Source: G965277745 sp965277745 (lineage in GTDB: Bacteria; Pseudomonadota; Gammaproteobacteria; Cardiobacteriales; Cardiobacteriaceae). Taken from it: a DNA stretch of 64,000 nucleotides. Under the pieces are notes generated by a model. It did not search any database and had not been told where the DNA came from. It was given only the letters and a program-made list of their open reading frames with translations. Both the position numbers and the translations under genes were made by a program. Position 1 is the first letter of the stretch. Each line of letters begins with the position of its first letter. Of the stretch, positions 17,693-27,826 are shown piece after piece. The stretch spans positions 682,001-746,000 of the forward strand of contig OZ255837.1 in NCBI GenBank assembly GCA_965277745.1, in the 5' to 3' direction.

Positions 17693-17797
17693 TCAGACCA
17701 AGAAAATCCCAGTCATCATGTTAGCAGCGTATAGGGAGGTAGCAAAGCCACCTCCGGCCAATTGCACTTCCACTACGATATCGTTATTGCTAGTCAT
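17693..17797 (-). other. 34-codon 3' remnant of an unknown gene, fused to an IS end
   Basis: Reads MTSNNDIVVEVQLAGGG then FATSLYAANMMTGIFLV-stop. The ATG lies in the terminal bases of IS630 copy B, so this is probably the C-terminal end of a gene cut by the insertion, now fused to the IS end. A strong terminator follows 43 bp later, which supports it as a true gene end. The family is not recognised. Confidence 0.45.
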
Positions 17798-18990
17798 ATG
17801 GAACTGAAAATCGCTTCATAAATTGATTGAGGAGACATAGACTCTGGGACGTTTGACTATCCCGGAGGGTGTTTTATGCCAGGCAGAAAGGGGCGGCCAT
17901 CACCGCCATTGGTTTTGAGTTCTGAGGAGCGTGACTACCTTGAGCGTCAGGTTCGGCGACACCGGGCTCCCCGTTCTTTTTCCGATCGATACCGGATGGT
18001 CCTGCGTTGCGCCGACGGGCTTTCGAGCAAGGAGGTTGGAGCCGAGCTCGGATTTCACGAGCACACGGTGGGCAAGTGGCGGCGGCGGTTCGTCAAGGAT
18101 CGTGTGGACGGCCTTCTCGATGAGGCACGCCCCGGCCGCCCGCGCACAGTTGAAGACGATCAGGTCGCGGCGGTCATTGAACGGACATTGCACAGCAAGC
18201 CCCGTGACGCCACCCATTGGTCCATCCGTTCGATGGCGAAGGAAACAGGCCTGTCACACACGACGATCCGCCGCATTTGGAATGCCTTTGGCCTCCAACC
18301 CCATCGCAGCGATACCTTCAAACTGTCCAGTGACCCTTTGTTCGTCGAGAAGGTTCGCGATATCGTCGGCCTCTATCTCTCGCCGCCCAACCGGGCCTTG
18401 GTGTTGTCCGTTGACGAGAAGAGCCAGATCCAGGCATTGGACCGCTCCCAACCCATTCTGCCAATGGCCCCCGGCATCCCCGAACGGCAGACCCACGATT
18501 ATGTGCGTCATGGCACGACATCGCTGTTCGCGGCTCTCGACGTGGCCAGCGGCTTTATGATCGGGAAATGCTACAAGCGCCACAGGGCCAAAGAGTTTCT
18601 GTCCTTTCTGAAGGAAATCGACGCCAATATGCCCGATGATCTGGATATCCATATCATCATGGACAATTACGCCACCCACAAAACCAAGGAGGTCAAAGCG
18701 TGGCTCGCCCGCCGACCGCGCTACCACGTCCACTTCACCCCCACATCGGCATCATCGATCAATCAGGTCGAGCGTTGGTTTGCCGAACTCACCCGCAAAC
18801 AGGTACAGCGGGGAGCGCATACCTCTGTCAAATCCCTGGAAGCCGATATCACCAAATTCATTCAGTGCCACAACGAGAACCCAAAGCCTTTCAAATGGAC
18901 GAAATCTGCTGATGAAATCCTGGCCTCCGTCAGGCGCTTTTGCCAACGTGCTGATCAAACATTATGCGGCGAACTTTAGATTCAGGTGAC
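17793..18990 (+). mobile_element. IS630-family element, copy B (1198 bp)
   Basis: Same 1198-bp unit as at 7604-8801, in the other orientation, with TA on both sides (17791-17792 and 18991-18992) in a CTAG context. It separates a minus-strand gene remnant from the truncated EamA permease. Confidence 0.93.
17876..18979 (+). CDS. IS630-family transposase (copy B)
   Basis: 367-aa full-length frame, nearly identical to copy A. Differences are GLYLSPP for GLYFSPP, GFMIGK for GFVIGK, RYHVHF for RYHLHF, and serine in place of the conserved tryptophan in SASSINQVERWF next to the catalytic Glu. That last change may lower activity. DDE residues are otherwise intact. Confidence 0.92.
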   Translation: MPGRKGRPSPPLVLSSEERDYLERQVRRHRAPRSFSDRYRMVLRCADGLSSKEVGAELGFHEHTVGKWRRRFVKDRVDGLLDEARPGRPRTVEDDQVAAVIERTLHSKPRDATHWSIRSMAKETGLSHTTIRRIWNAFGLQPHRSDTFKLSSDPLFVEKVRDIVGLYLSPPNRALVLSVDEKSQIQALDRSQPILPMAPGIPERQTHDYVRHGTTSLFAALDVASGFMIGKCYKRHRAKEFLSFLKEIDANMPDDLDIHIIMDNYATHKTKEVKAWLARRPRYHVHFTPTSASSINQVERWFAELTRKQVQRGAHTSVKSLEADITKFIQCHNENPKPFKWTKSADEILASVRRFCQRADQTLCGEL

Positions 18991-18992
18991 TA

Positions 18993-19857
18993 GTTTTTTG
19001 TTTTTATATGGTCTTCTGGTTATATTTCTTCGTCTATTGGCCTATTGTACAAAAATCCGTTGACATTTATAACATTACGTGTTGCTGTCGCCTGCTTTAT
19101 TTTCTTACTGTTCAATTTAGCCTTACCCCAAAAAACCACTGCCGCGAGCGATAAAGAAATATACTATGCCATGCTTGTCGGATTTTTTATTAAATTTTTA
19201 TATCCGGTTTTCTTCTCATATTCTTTGTTCGCAGGAATCAGTCCGACAATGTTGACGGTGATTTTGGGATTACAGCCGGCCTTGACATTGTCGATATGTA
19301 GAGACATACGGTCAAAAATACAAGTTTACGGGATCATTGGCTGCCTCATTGGAACGGCAGTGTTTTCAGCGGAAAATTTCACCATGGGAAATACCGATAT
19401 AGTCAATATATCGTATGCGATAATTTCTCTAGCAGGCATCACGTTCGGCACAATTGTTCAGAAAAAGAAGTGCTTCAGAATGGATATTCATAAAAATATT
19501 TTTGTACAATGTTTCTGGGCGTTATCAATCCTTTTACCGACTACGGCGATTATCGGTCACTTTCAGGCGAAATTCACTTTCGAATTTATCTCCTCTCTAT
19601 TATGACAATCCATATTGGTTTCCTCTCTTTCATCAATATTGCTGATAAGGGCTTTGAAATGCGGTGCTGTCACCAATGTATCGACATATTTTTCTTGTAT
19701 TCCTGCGGCAACTGCCTTAATGGCTTATTTTATTTTGGATTCCGCGATAAATACAAGCATGATTATCGGGATAATCTTTATTTTTATCTGTACTTCAATC
19801 GTACAAAAACCAGAATTATTTTCAACTATTTTCAATAAAAAGAGAAAAAGTCTATAG
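18993..19857 (+). pseudogene. EamA/DMT permease, 5' cut by IS630 and nonsense-mutated
   Basis: The frame opens directly at the IS630 end (FFVFIWSSGYISSSIGLLYK), typical of the first helix of EamA transporters, so only the first ten or so residues are missing. It runs through LTFITLRVAVACFIFLLF and GISPTMLTVILGLQPALTL to an in-frame TGA at 19603-19605 (a Trp codon in relatives). It then continues in the same frame as QSILVSSLSSILLIRALK to a stop at 19855-19857. Two independent lesions leave it non-functional. The DNA is far more AT-rich than its neighbours, suggesting acquisition from elsewhere. Confidence 0.85.
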
Positions 19858-19944
19858 ATCTTTTCAGTTTTCGAAAACGATCTATTTACAACCTCTTACC
19901 CTCGTATTTTTTCCTGCGCGTATTCGCGATGATTTTATCAATTT

Positions 19945-20659
19945 GGGGCTATCCCAGTTAATTAGTTAAGATATTTGGCAATCCATGGTTTTAGTTGCTG
20001 TCATTGTGTTAGTGGGTCCGGGTTGTTAAAACGCCACTCGCACTCTTTCAAAAATAGCCCAAAATGCTGCCGTGGGACACCGTTAAATTTACGCATGTGC
20101 CGCTTGGCTTGGTTCCAGAAGTTCTCAATACCGTTGATATGATTATGCCTGTCAGCAAACAGCTGGGAATGGTTGATGCGGTAGTGTTTAAAGCCTGAAA
20201 CATCCAGCACATTATAGCCACGCCAGCAGTCGCAATAGACGATACTATCAGGCACAACTTTACGTACAATAAGAGGCGGTAACGTGTCTGATGAAGCATC
20301 AGGAATAATCTTTGTATAGGCCTGTCCGCCGCGCTTTAGCAGGCCAAATACGGGTACCTTGCCTGCCGCACCACGGCCTCGTTTACCTTTGCGCCGCCCG
20401 CCAAAATAGCTCTCGTCGACTTCTATCTCACCACCCAACACTTCGTCCTCTTTGCTGGCAAGCTCATATGTAATCACCTCGCGCAGACGGTGATAATAGT
20501 AGGCTGATGTCTTCCGATTTACACCCGCCAATGCGCCAGCAACACGAGCCGTCGTCCCAGCCACAAAATGCTCTACCAGCTTCTCTTGCTTACACTTACT
20601 TCATCGGCTCTTCCCCATACCCATTTATAACACCCATCAGCATTATCTGGGACAGCCCC
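19945..20659 (-). mobile_element. IS1595-family (IS1016-type) element, copy 1, 715 bp
   Basis: Inverted ends GGGGCTATCCCAGTTAAT and GGGGCTGTCCCAGATAAT, flanked by a perfect 8-bp duplication ATCAATTT (19937-19944 and 20660-20667). Eight bases is the family's usual duplication. A truncated second copy starts at 38935. Confidence 0.95.
20001..20624 (-). pseudogene. IS1595-family transposase with early stop
   Basis: DDE transposase with AGTTARVAGALAGVNRKTSA, EIEVDESYFGGRRKGKRGRG, VYCDCWRGYNVLD and HINGIENFWNQAKRHMRKF. From the natural ATG near 20624 the frame meets a TGA at 20601-20603 after seven codons. Translation could restart at a GTG (20564) to give 187 aa lacking about 20 N-terminal residues. 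Activity is doubtful, but the catalytic core is intact. Confidence 0.8.
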
Positions 20660-20737
20660 ATCAATTTATAGGTAAACCTTCATTCGGGGCGTATGGAAGA
20701 ACGATTGCGGTGAGAACCCTCAAATAGAGAAAAAATT

Positions 20738-21548
20738 TCACTCCTCGTGCACCGCGATGATTTCGAGCGGGCGGGCGCTCAGGTACCCCCAAATCGCCTG
20801 AGTATGCGCCTCGTGCCCTTTACCTTGCACGCAAACCAGAGTAGCGGGGGCGATATCGGCGAGCGTTTTCCCGGCCAGATGCAGTTCGTTGATCGCCATC
20901 TGTAATGGCGGCAGCGAAGGATTGAAAGCGGCGTTTTCGAGATAGGCGCCCGTGTAACACCTGTCCTGCCGGTCGCGCAGACAAACGCCTGCGTAGGCGC
21001 CGCTGTATGGCGCGTAACTGCGCGTCGCCATCCGAAACGCCGCGCGTGCCGCCGGGTCGTTGTCTTTACCTATTCCTGTCAGGGAATGACTTCAATCGGC
21101 GAAAATGCGCGCGTCTATCCCGAGATCGGCGGGACCGAAACGCTGCGGTAGCAAATCGACGAGTGGATTACCGCGGCTGTGGGGAAGATGGACCTGTAAC
21201 CGATCCGCGTCTTTCAATTCGTTCATAAATTGCCGGCAGTGCCCGCAAGGGGGGGTGGTTGACGACGATATGCGCCACTTTTCGTGCCCCGCGGCGCCAG
21301 GCGTTGACAATCGCGCTCTGTTCGGCATGAATCGTCTGCGCCATCGCCACCCCGGCAAATTCCTGATTGGCGCCGAAATAAAAATTGCCGCTGTCGTCGA
21401 TCGCCACCGCGCCCACATGAAACCGCGAGACCGGCACGACAGCGAATGTCGCCGCCGCCTCGAGCAGCGACAAGGCGAAAGTGACAAGCGCCGCTTCGCT
21501 TTCCCGCGCGCGACTTGGCTGTTCTTGCACCGATAGAGTCGATTGCAT
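20738..21548 (-). pseudogene. cdd: Cytidine deaminase, frameshifted and nonsense-mutated
   Basis: E. coli-type two-domain cytidine deaminase that would convert (deoxy)cytidine to (deoxy)uridine. The first domain has SRFHVGAVAIDDSGNFYFGA and TIHAEQSAIVNAW (the catalytic H-A-E). At a C7 run near 21255 the PCGHCRQ zinc motif moves to another frame. In that frame an in-frame TGA (21092-21094) interrupts the linker, and the second domain (RSYAPYSGAYAGVCLRDRQD) continues to 20738. Deleting one C restores the first join. The neighbouring nupC-deo operon would supply its substrate, so its loss trims pyrimidine salvage. Confidence 0.85.
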
Positions 21549-21575
21549 ATGCTTCGGATTCTATATATATTATTA

Positions 21576-22667
21576 ATCCGGTGTCAATTTACATCTGATA
21601 TCATGCGCGCATGAATACAGATGCACGCAAGCTCAGCCCAGAGCAACAGGAACTCCTGAGACAGAAGGCGATACGATTACGCGAGAAAGGCAAAACTTTT
21701 CGCCAGATTGGTCAACTTCTTGACGTTCACCCCGACACAGTTGGACGCTGGTATCAGCGCTATGAAGTCGGTGGTGCCGAGGCTATCGCCGTTCAAAAGC
21801 GAGGCCCTGAAAATAAGCCAAGGCGACTGACTGAACAGCAAGAACAGCTTGTCATTAAAGCAATCCGTGATCAGATGCCTGACCAGCATAAGCTCGACTT
21901 TGCGCTTTGGACACGGCGTGCAATTGCTCAATTGATTAAACAATTCTGGGGTATCGATATCCCAGTTCGTCCGATGGGCGATTACCTTAAGCGCTGGGGT
22001 TTTACGCCTCAAAAGCCTTTGAAGAAGGCTTGGGAGCAAAACCCATCTCGCGTTGATGCTTGGCTGAAGGAGGAGTATCCGCAGATCAAAGCTCGCGCAA
22101 AGGCAGAGAATGCTCAGATTTTCTAGGGTGACGAAACGGGAATGAAGAATCACACCCAACAGGGTCGGTGCTACGCGCCAAAAGGGCAAACACCGGTGCA
22201 GCCTTTGCCAGCGAAGCGAGTATCACTCAACATGATTTCGGCAATCACCAATCAGGGCACTGTGCGATTCATGTTGTACGAATCGACCATGACAGCCAAG
22301 GTTCTGAAGAAATTCTTACGCGCGCTGATCGAATCAACGCCTGGTCAGGTATTTCTGATTCTGGATCACTTGCGAGTACACCACGCAAAGGTCGTTAAGC
22401 GCTGGTTGGAGCGAAAGACTGTTAAGCGATATTTGGAAGTCTTCTTTCTGCCAGCTTACTCCCCAGAGTTAAATCCGGATGAATATCTACACTGTGACCT
22501 GAAAGGCATGGTACATAGTGGCGCAGCGGCACGTTCGGTTAGCGACCTAAAGAAGCGTACACGATCCTGCATGTTGAAGCTTCAGCGTCGTCCTGAACGG
22601 GTTAAAAAATACTTTGATGCAGAGTCAATCGCCTATGCTATATAGCCTATATAAATTGCCGCTGGGT
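21576..22667 (+). mobile_element. IS630-family element, second type, copy 1 (1092 bp)
   Basis: Ends ATCCGGTGTCAATTTA (left) and ACCCAGCGGCAATTTA (right, inward), with TA before the left end. The same 1092-bp unit is at 51092-52183. It lies between the divergent cdd remnant and nupC, so it may have altered the promoters of both. Confidence 0.88.
21611..22645 (+). pseudogene. IS630-family transposase with amber stop
   Basis: 344-codon transposase identical over nearly all its length to the copy at 51127. A TGG codon at 22124-22126 (AENAQIFWGDETG) has become TAG, just before the first catalytic Asp region. The rest, including LDHLRVHHAKVVKRW and FFLPAYSPELNPDEYLHCDL, follows in frame. This copy is inactive unless suppressed, but could be mobilised by the intact copy. 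Confidence 0.92.
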
Positions 22668-22724
22668 TGATAGTATATTATTGCATAGATACCTAAGCCA
22701 ACCATCTGTTAAGGAGTTACCAGA

Positions 22725-24020
22725 ATGAATAATCTCATGAGTTTCGTCGGTATGTTCGCGCTGATCGCCATCGCCGTTGTTTTTTCCACCCATCGTCGAG
22801 CGATCGATCCACGCACCGTCATCGGCGCGTTCGCCCTCCAATTCAGTATCGGCGCGTTGATCCTTTTCGTTCCCCAGGGACAGCAAGTCCTTAAAAGCGC
22901 ATCGCAGGCGGTGAACCACGTCATTGAATACGGCAACAGAGGGGTTGAATTTCTGTTCGGCGGCCTGGTTTCGGACAAGATGTTCGACGTCTTCGGCGGT
23001 GGCGGTTTCGTCTTCGCGCTGCGCGCCCTGCCGATGATCATTTTCTTTTGTTCCTTGGTCTCCGTCCTTTATCACCTGCGGATCATGCAGTTTTTCATCC
23101 GTATTTTCGGCGGTCTGCTGCATAAAATGCTCGGTACTTCGCGGGCGGAATCGATGTCCGCCGCGGCCAATATTTTCGTCGGTCAGACCGAGGCGCCGCT
23201 CGTCGTCAAACCGTTCGTCAAGAACATGACCGAATCGGAACTGTTCGCGGTCATGTGCGGCGGACTCGCCTCGGTCGCCGGATCGATCCTCGCCGGCTAT
23301 GCGGCGATGGGGGTTCCCCTGCCGTATCTGATCGCCGCCTCGTTCATGGCGGCACCGGGGGGACTGTTGTTCGCCAAACTGATCATTCCGGAAACCGGGA
23401 AGCCGGATTCGAACCAACACATGGCCGAACACTTCACCGACGAGAAAGAAGGCATGCCGACCAACGTCATCGACGCCGCCGCGATCGGCGCCAGCACCGG
23501 CATGCGTATGGCCGTGAACATCGGCGCCATGCTGCTCGCTTTCATCGCTTTCATCGCCTTGATCGATGGTATCATCGGCGGTATCGGCGGCACCTTCGGC
23601 CACGCCGATCTCTCCCTCGACAAACTCTTCGCCATCCTCTTCTCGCCGATCGCCTACCTGATCGGCGCGACCGGGGAAGACGTCCGAACCGCCGCGCAAT
23701 TTATCGGACAGAAGCTCGCGATCAACGAATTCTACGCCTACGCACAATACGCCGAGTACCTCAAGGACGCGGCGAACCCAGCACTCAGCGCGAAAACCCA
23801 GGCGATTATCGCCTTCGCCCTATGCGGATTCGCCAATTTCGGTTCGATCGGCATTCTCGTCGGCGGCCTGTCGATCATGGTCCCAAACCGGAGAGGCGAC
23901 GTCGCCCGCCTCGGTCTGCGCGCGCTCCTTGCCGGCACCCTGTCGAACCTGATGAGCGCGACGATCGCCGGCTTGTTCATCGGCCTTGGCGGCGCCGCGG
24001 CACTCGGTATCGGCACGTAA
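22725..24020 (+). CDS. nupC: Concentrative nucleoside transporter (NupC family)
   Basis: Inner-membrane cation-nucleoside symporter, 431 aa. CNT family features are VGQTEAPLVVKPFVKNM (~143) with the conserved Q-T-E, MCGGLASVAGSILAGYAAMG (~165), NEFYAYAQYA (~317) and LCGFANFGSIGILVGGLSIM (~355). A strong TAAGGAG precedes the ATG. First gene of nupC-deoC-deoA-phosphomutase: uptake followed by phosphorolysis. An IS630 element ends 57 bp upstream, so the promoter may be IS-derived or displaced. nupC versus a related CNT paralogue (yeiM-like) cannot be separated with certainty. Confidence 0.9.
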   Translation: MNNLMSFVGMFALIAIAVVFSTHRRAIDPRTVIGAFALQFSIGALILFVPQGQQVLKSASQAVNHVIEYGNRGVEFLFGGLVSDKMFDVFGGGGFVFALRALPMIIFFCSLVSVLYHLRIMQFFIRIFGGLLHKMLGTSRAESMSAAANIFVGQTEAPLVVKPFVKNMTESELFAVMCGGLASVAGSILAGYAAMGVPLPYLIAASFMAAPGGLLFAKLIIPETGKPDSNQHMAEHFTDEKEGMPTNVIDAAAIGASTGMRMAVNIGAMLLAFIAFIALIDGIIGGIGGTFGHADLSLDKLFAILFSPIAYLIGATGEDVRTAAQFIGQKLAINEFYAYAQYAEYLKDAANPALSAKTQAIIAFALCGFANFGSIGILVGGLSIMVPNRRGDVARLGLRALLAGTLSNLMSATIAGLFIGLGGAAALGIGT

Positions 24021-24050
24021 CGCCAATGACAACCTGAACCCGGATGTTCC

Positions 24051-24800
24051 ATGCACACGGTAGCCAAGCAACTGATTCCCCTGATCGACCTGACCCGTCT
24101 CGAGGCCGATGACACGACAGAGAAAATCACCGCCTTATGCCGCGATGCCGTGACCGCCTTCGGTCGGGTCGCCGCCGTCTGCCTTTATCCCCGTTTCGTC
24201 GCTTGCGCCAGAGCGGCGCTCGACCGCGACGGCGGGAAAGCGATCGCGATCGCGACCGTGGTCAACTTTCCGCGGGGAGAGGACATGCTTTCAGACATCG
24301 CCGCCGCAACCCGTCAGGCGCTCACGGACGGCGCCCGGGAAATCGATCTGGTGCTGCCCTACCGGGCATTGCTTGGCGGCGACGAAGCACTGCCGCTCGA
24401 GACGGTGCGGGCGATCGCCTCCCTCACCCACGCGGCAGACGGCAAGCTGAAAGTGATCATCGAAAGCGGCGCGCTGCGAACGCAAGAGAACATTCACCAC
24501 GCCACCCGCATCGCGATCGCAGGCGGCGCCGATTTCATCAAAACCTCGACCGGCAAAATCGCCGCCGGGGCGACGCCGCAAGCCGTCGAAACGATCTGCG
24601 GCGCGATCGCCGGGGAAAACGGCCACCCCCAGGCGGGCATCAAGATTTCCGGCGGCGTGCGTACATTCGGCGAGGCACAGCGCTACCTCGAAATCGTCCG
24701 CGCACACTTCGGCGCCCCATGGATCACCCCGGAACACTTTCGTTTCGGCGCTTCTTCCCTACTTCAAGACCTCACCAAACAACTCTCAAACAAATATTGA
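24051..24800 (+). CDS. deoC: Deoxyribose-phosphate aldolase
   Basis: Splits 2-deoxyribose-5-phosphate to acetaldehyde and glyceraldehyde-3-phosphate. 249 aa class I aldolase: LIDLTRLEADDT (~11), VCLYPRFVACAR (~42), VVNFPRGED (~68), EIDLVLPYRALL (~96), VIIESGALRT (~138), Schiff-base lysine in DFIKTSTGK (~162) and AGIKISGGVRT (~193). Lies 30 bp after nupC and 11 bp before deoA. Confidence 0.96.
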   Translation: MHTVAKQLIPLIDLTRLEADDTTEKITALCRDAVTAFGRVAAVCLYPRFVACARAALDRDGGKAIAIATVVNFPRGEDMLSDIAAATRQALTDGAREIDLVLPYRALLGGDEALPLETVRAIASLTHAADGKLKVIIESGALRTQENIHHATRIAIAGGADFIKTSTGKIAAGATPQAVETICGAIAGENGHPQAGIKISGGVRTFGEAQRYLEIVRAHFGAPWITPEHFRFGASSLLQDLTKQLSNKY

Positions 24801-24811
24801 ACGAGAACCTC

Positions 24812-26149
24812 ATGACAGCAGCATATTTGCCCCAGGAAATCATCCGCAAAAAACGCGACAAGCACGTCTTGTTCGACGAGGAAATCCGGTTTTTCGTCGC
24901 CGGTGTCACCGACGGCAGCATCGGCGAAAGTCAGATCGCCGCCTTGTGTATGGCGATTTTTTTCAACGATATGACCCTTGGCGAACGCACCGCTCTGATG
25001 CTAGCCATGCGTGATTCCGGCACCTGTCTCAACTGGCGACGAGCCGATCTCGACGGCCCGCTGCTCGACAAGCATTCTACCGGCGGTGTCGGCGACCTCG
25101 TCTCCCTGATACTTGCGCCGATGCTTTCCGCCTGCGGCGGTTATGTCCCGATGATTTCCGGACGCGGACTCGGACACACCGGCGGCACCCTCGACAAACT
25201 GGAGTCGATTCCCGGCTTTGCCACGCAGCCAAGCGCGGAAAAGTTCGCTACGATCGTGCGCGAAGTCGGCTGCGCGATCATCGGACAAACCGACGTGCTG
25301 GCGCCCGCCGACCGCCGCCTATACGCAATCCGCGACATCACCGCCACCGTCGAGTCGATCGCCCTGATCACCGCCTCGATTCTCGCGAAAAAACTCGCCG
25401 AAGGGCTCGACTGCCTGGTGATGGACGTCAAAGTCGGCAACGGCGCGTTCATGCCGACTTATCGGGCGTCACAGGCGCTGGCCGAATCCATCGCCAACGT
25501 CGCCACAGCAGCCGGTTGTCGAACCAGTGCCCTGCTGACAGACATGAACCAGGTGTTGGCGGGAAGTGCCGGAAACGCCGTGGAGGTTTCCGAGGCGATC
25601 GAATTTCTGCGCGGAGACACGCGCAATCCACGCCTTTATGAAGTCACCATGGCGCTCGGCACCGAAGCGCTTTTGAACGGCAAACTGGCCGACTCGCGCC
25701 AAAGAGCACGCGAACAATTAAAGGCCGTGCTCGATAACGGCAAGGCCGCCGAACGTTTCGAGCAGATGGTTCACCGCCAGGGCGGGCCAGCGGATTTCTG
25801 CACACGCCACGCGAATCATCTGCCGCAGGCGAAAATCATCAAGCCGCTTTTGGCGCCGCGATCCGGGTTTATCCGCGCGATGGACACCCGCGCGATCGGT
25901 ATTGCCGTCATCCAATTGGGCGGCGGCCGCCGCCTTGCCACGGACGCCATCGATCACGCGGTCGGATTCGATCGGATCCTGCCGCTTAGCAGCCGGGTGG
26001 ACGAACACACACCGCTCGTGACCATCCACGCGCAGGATGAAGACAGCTGGCAACAGGCGGCGAAAAACTACATAGCCGCCCTCAAGATCGGGGAAAACGC
26101 CGCATCGCCGACGCCGGAAATCTATGCCACCATCGAAGCGGCGGCCTGA
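24812..26149 (+). CDS. deoA: Thymidine phosphorylase
   Basis: Phosphorolyses thymidine/deoxyuridine to base plus deoxyribose-1-phosphate. 445 aa, the usual length. Motifs: LPQEIIRKKRDKHVL (~6), DKHSTGGVGDLVSL (~85), ISGRGLGHTGGTLDKLESIP (~112-131) and DCLVMDVKVGNGAFM (~198). The start is at MTAAYLPQEIIRKK; the frame stays open upstream through deoC but that is shadow. Confidence 0.96.
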   Translation: MTAAYLPQEIIRKKRDKHVLFDEEIRFFVAGVTDGSIGESQIAALCMAIFFNDMTLGERTALMLAMRDSGTCLNWRRADLDGPLLDKHSTGGVGDLVSLILAPMLSACGGYVPMISGRGLGHTGGTLDKLESIPGFATQPSAEKFATIVREVGCAIIGQTDVLAPADRRLYAIRDITATVESIALITASILAKKLAEGLDCLVMDVKVGNGAFMPTYRASQALAESIANVATAAGCRTSALLTDMNQVLAGSAGNAVEVSEAIEFLRGDTRNPRLYEVTMALGTEALLNGKLADSRQRAREQLKAVLDNGKAAERFEQMVHRQGGPADFCTRHANHLPQAKIIKPLLAPRSGFIRAMDTRAIGIAVIQLGGGRRLATDAIDHAVGFDRILPLSSRVDEHTPLVTIHAQDEDSWQQAAKNYIAALKIGENAASPTPEIYATIEAAA

Positions 26150-26176
26150 TAAGAAAACGCCTCAAAAGACAACGAG

Positions 26177-27826
26177 ATGAGCGCGACACTGGAAAACGCC
26201 AAACGCTGGTTGGCCCAGGATCCCGATCCTGAAACCCGCCGCGAACTGCACCGCCTGATTCAGGGCGCGCAAGCCAAAGAAAACGACGCCATCGTCGAAC
26301 TGCAAAAACGCTTCGCCACCCGCCTGCAATTCGGCACCGCCGGCCTGCGCGGCCCACTGCAAGCCGGGCCGAACGGGATGAACCGCGTGCTGGTCGCCCA
26401 GACCGCCGCCGCCATCGCCCGTTATCTCCGCCAAACCCAAGACAGCGCCAGTGTCGTCATCGGCTACGACGGGCGCAAAAACTCGCGCCGTTTCGCCGAA
26501 GACAGCGCGGAAATCCTCCAAGGCGCGGGAATCCGCGCCCTTTTGATGCCGGAAATGCTGCCCACGCCGGTACTCGCTTTCGCCGTTCGCGCCCTGCGAA
26601 GCGCCGCCGGCATCATGGTCACAGCAAGCCACAACCCACCGCGGGACAATGGCTACAAAGTCTATCTTGGCGGCGGCGACGGCGGCACACAGATTATCCC
26701 GCCGACGGACGGCGAAATCGCCGCGCACATCGACTCGATCGCCGCGCGCAGCGACATCCGCGACCTGCCGCGCAGCAAGCACTACCGCCTCCTTGATCAG
26801 GCGATCGTCTCACGCTACATCGGCGCAACCGCGGCGATACGCAGCGCCCCTGTCGCACCGTTGAATTACGTCTACACCGCAATGCACGGCGTCGGCACGA
26901 AAACCCTGCTCGCCACCCTGGAAGCGGCCGGTTTACCCAAACCGCGTCTGGTCGCGGCGCAATGCACCCCCGACGGACGTTTCCCCACCGTCGCCTTTCC
27001 CAATCCGGAAGAACCCGGCGCCCTCGATCTCGCCATCGCCGAGGCGCGCAACGCCGAAGCGACGTTCATTCTCGCCAACGACCCGGACGCCGACCGCCTC
27101 GCCGTCGCGATGCCCGATCATAACGGCAAATGGCGAGCGCTGCATGGCAACACCGTCGGCCTGATTCTGGCCTGGTATCTCGCGGAAAAAGCCCGCGCCG
27201 CCGGCAAGACTGGCTCCCTTGCCTGCTCGCTCGTCTCCAGCCCGGCGTTAAAGCGTGTTGCCCGGCATTGCGGCATGACCTACGCCGAAACCCTGACCGG
27301 CTTCAAATGGATCGGTCGCGTTTCCAATCTCCTCTTCGGCTACGAAGAAGCGCTTGGCTACCTCGTCGATCCGGACAAAGTGCACGACAAAGACGGTATT
27401 TCCGCCGCCGTCTTGTTCCTCGACCTGATCCTGGACCGGCAAGCCCAAGGCGAAACCTTCGCCGATTATACGGCGCGTTTCGAAGGAATTTTCGGCGTCT
27501 GGCGCAGTGACCAGATCGCCATCCGCGTCAGCGAACGCGGCGGCATCGAGAAAATTCTCGACAGCCTGCGCCAGCGCCCGTTTCGGGAAATCGGCGGGTT
27601 TTCCGTCAGCAAATACAGCGACCACCTGCAAAGCAAAAAAGCGAGCAACATGCTGGTTTTTTCGCTCGCCGGCGAACATCGCGTGATCTTTCGCCCGTCC
27701 GGCACCGAACCCAAGCTGAAAATCTATATTGACTGCAGCGCTTGCGAGCGGGAAACGGCCGAAGGCATCCTGGAAAAAATAAAAAACGCGCTCGAGGAAC
27801 TGATCGAGACACTTCTTCACCGTTAG
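26177..27826 (+). CDS. Phosphosugar mutase (phosphopentomutase/phosphoglucomutase-type)
   Basis: Alpha-D-phosphohexomutase superfamily protein of 549 aa. Active phosphoserine loop TASHNPPRDNGYK (~154), metal-binding DPDADRLAVA (~297), sugar-binding GYEEALGYLVD (~392) and phosphate-binding RPSGTEPKLKIY (~513). The size and FGTAGLRGPLQAGPNGMN start match the PgcA/PGM2-like group, some members of which isomerise pentose phosphates. Placed after deoA it would convert (deoxy)ribose-1-P to 5-P, replacing the unrelated DeoB; that role is inference from context. Confidence 0.88.
   Translation: MSATLENAKRWLAQDPDPETRRELHRLIQGAQAKENDAIVELQKRFATRLQFGTAGLRGPLQAGPNGMNRVLVAQTAAAIARYLRQTQDSASVVIGYDGRKNSRRFAEDSAEILQGAGIRALLMPEMLPTPVLAFAVRALRSAAGIMVTASHNPPRDNGYKVYLGGGDGGTQIIPPTDGEIAAHIDSIAARSDIRDLPRSKHYRLLDQAIVSRYIGATAAIRSAPVAPLNYVYTAMHGVGTKTLLATLEAAGLPKPRLVAAQCTPDGRFPTVAFPNPEEPGALDLAIAEARNAEATFILANDPDADRLAVAMPDHNGKWRALHGNTVGLILAWYLAEKARAAGKTGSLACSLVSSPALKRVARHCGMTYAETLTGFKWIGRVSNLLFGYEEALGYLVDPDKVHDKDGISAAVLFLDLILDRQAQGETFADYTARFEGIFGVWRSDQIAIRVSERGGIEKILDSLRQRPFREIGGFSVSKYSDHLQSKKASNMLVFSLAGEHRVIFRPSGTEPKLKIYIDCSACERETAEGILEKIKNALEELIETLLHR

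Noticed and set aside
24137..24811. Upstream extension of the deoA frame
   Set aside because: It is a shadow of deoC; homology to thymidine phosphorylase starts at the ATG at 24812.
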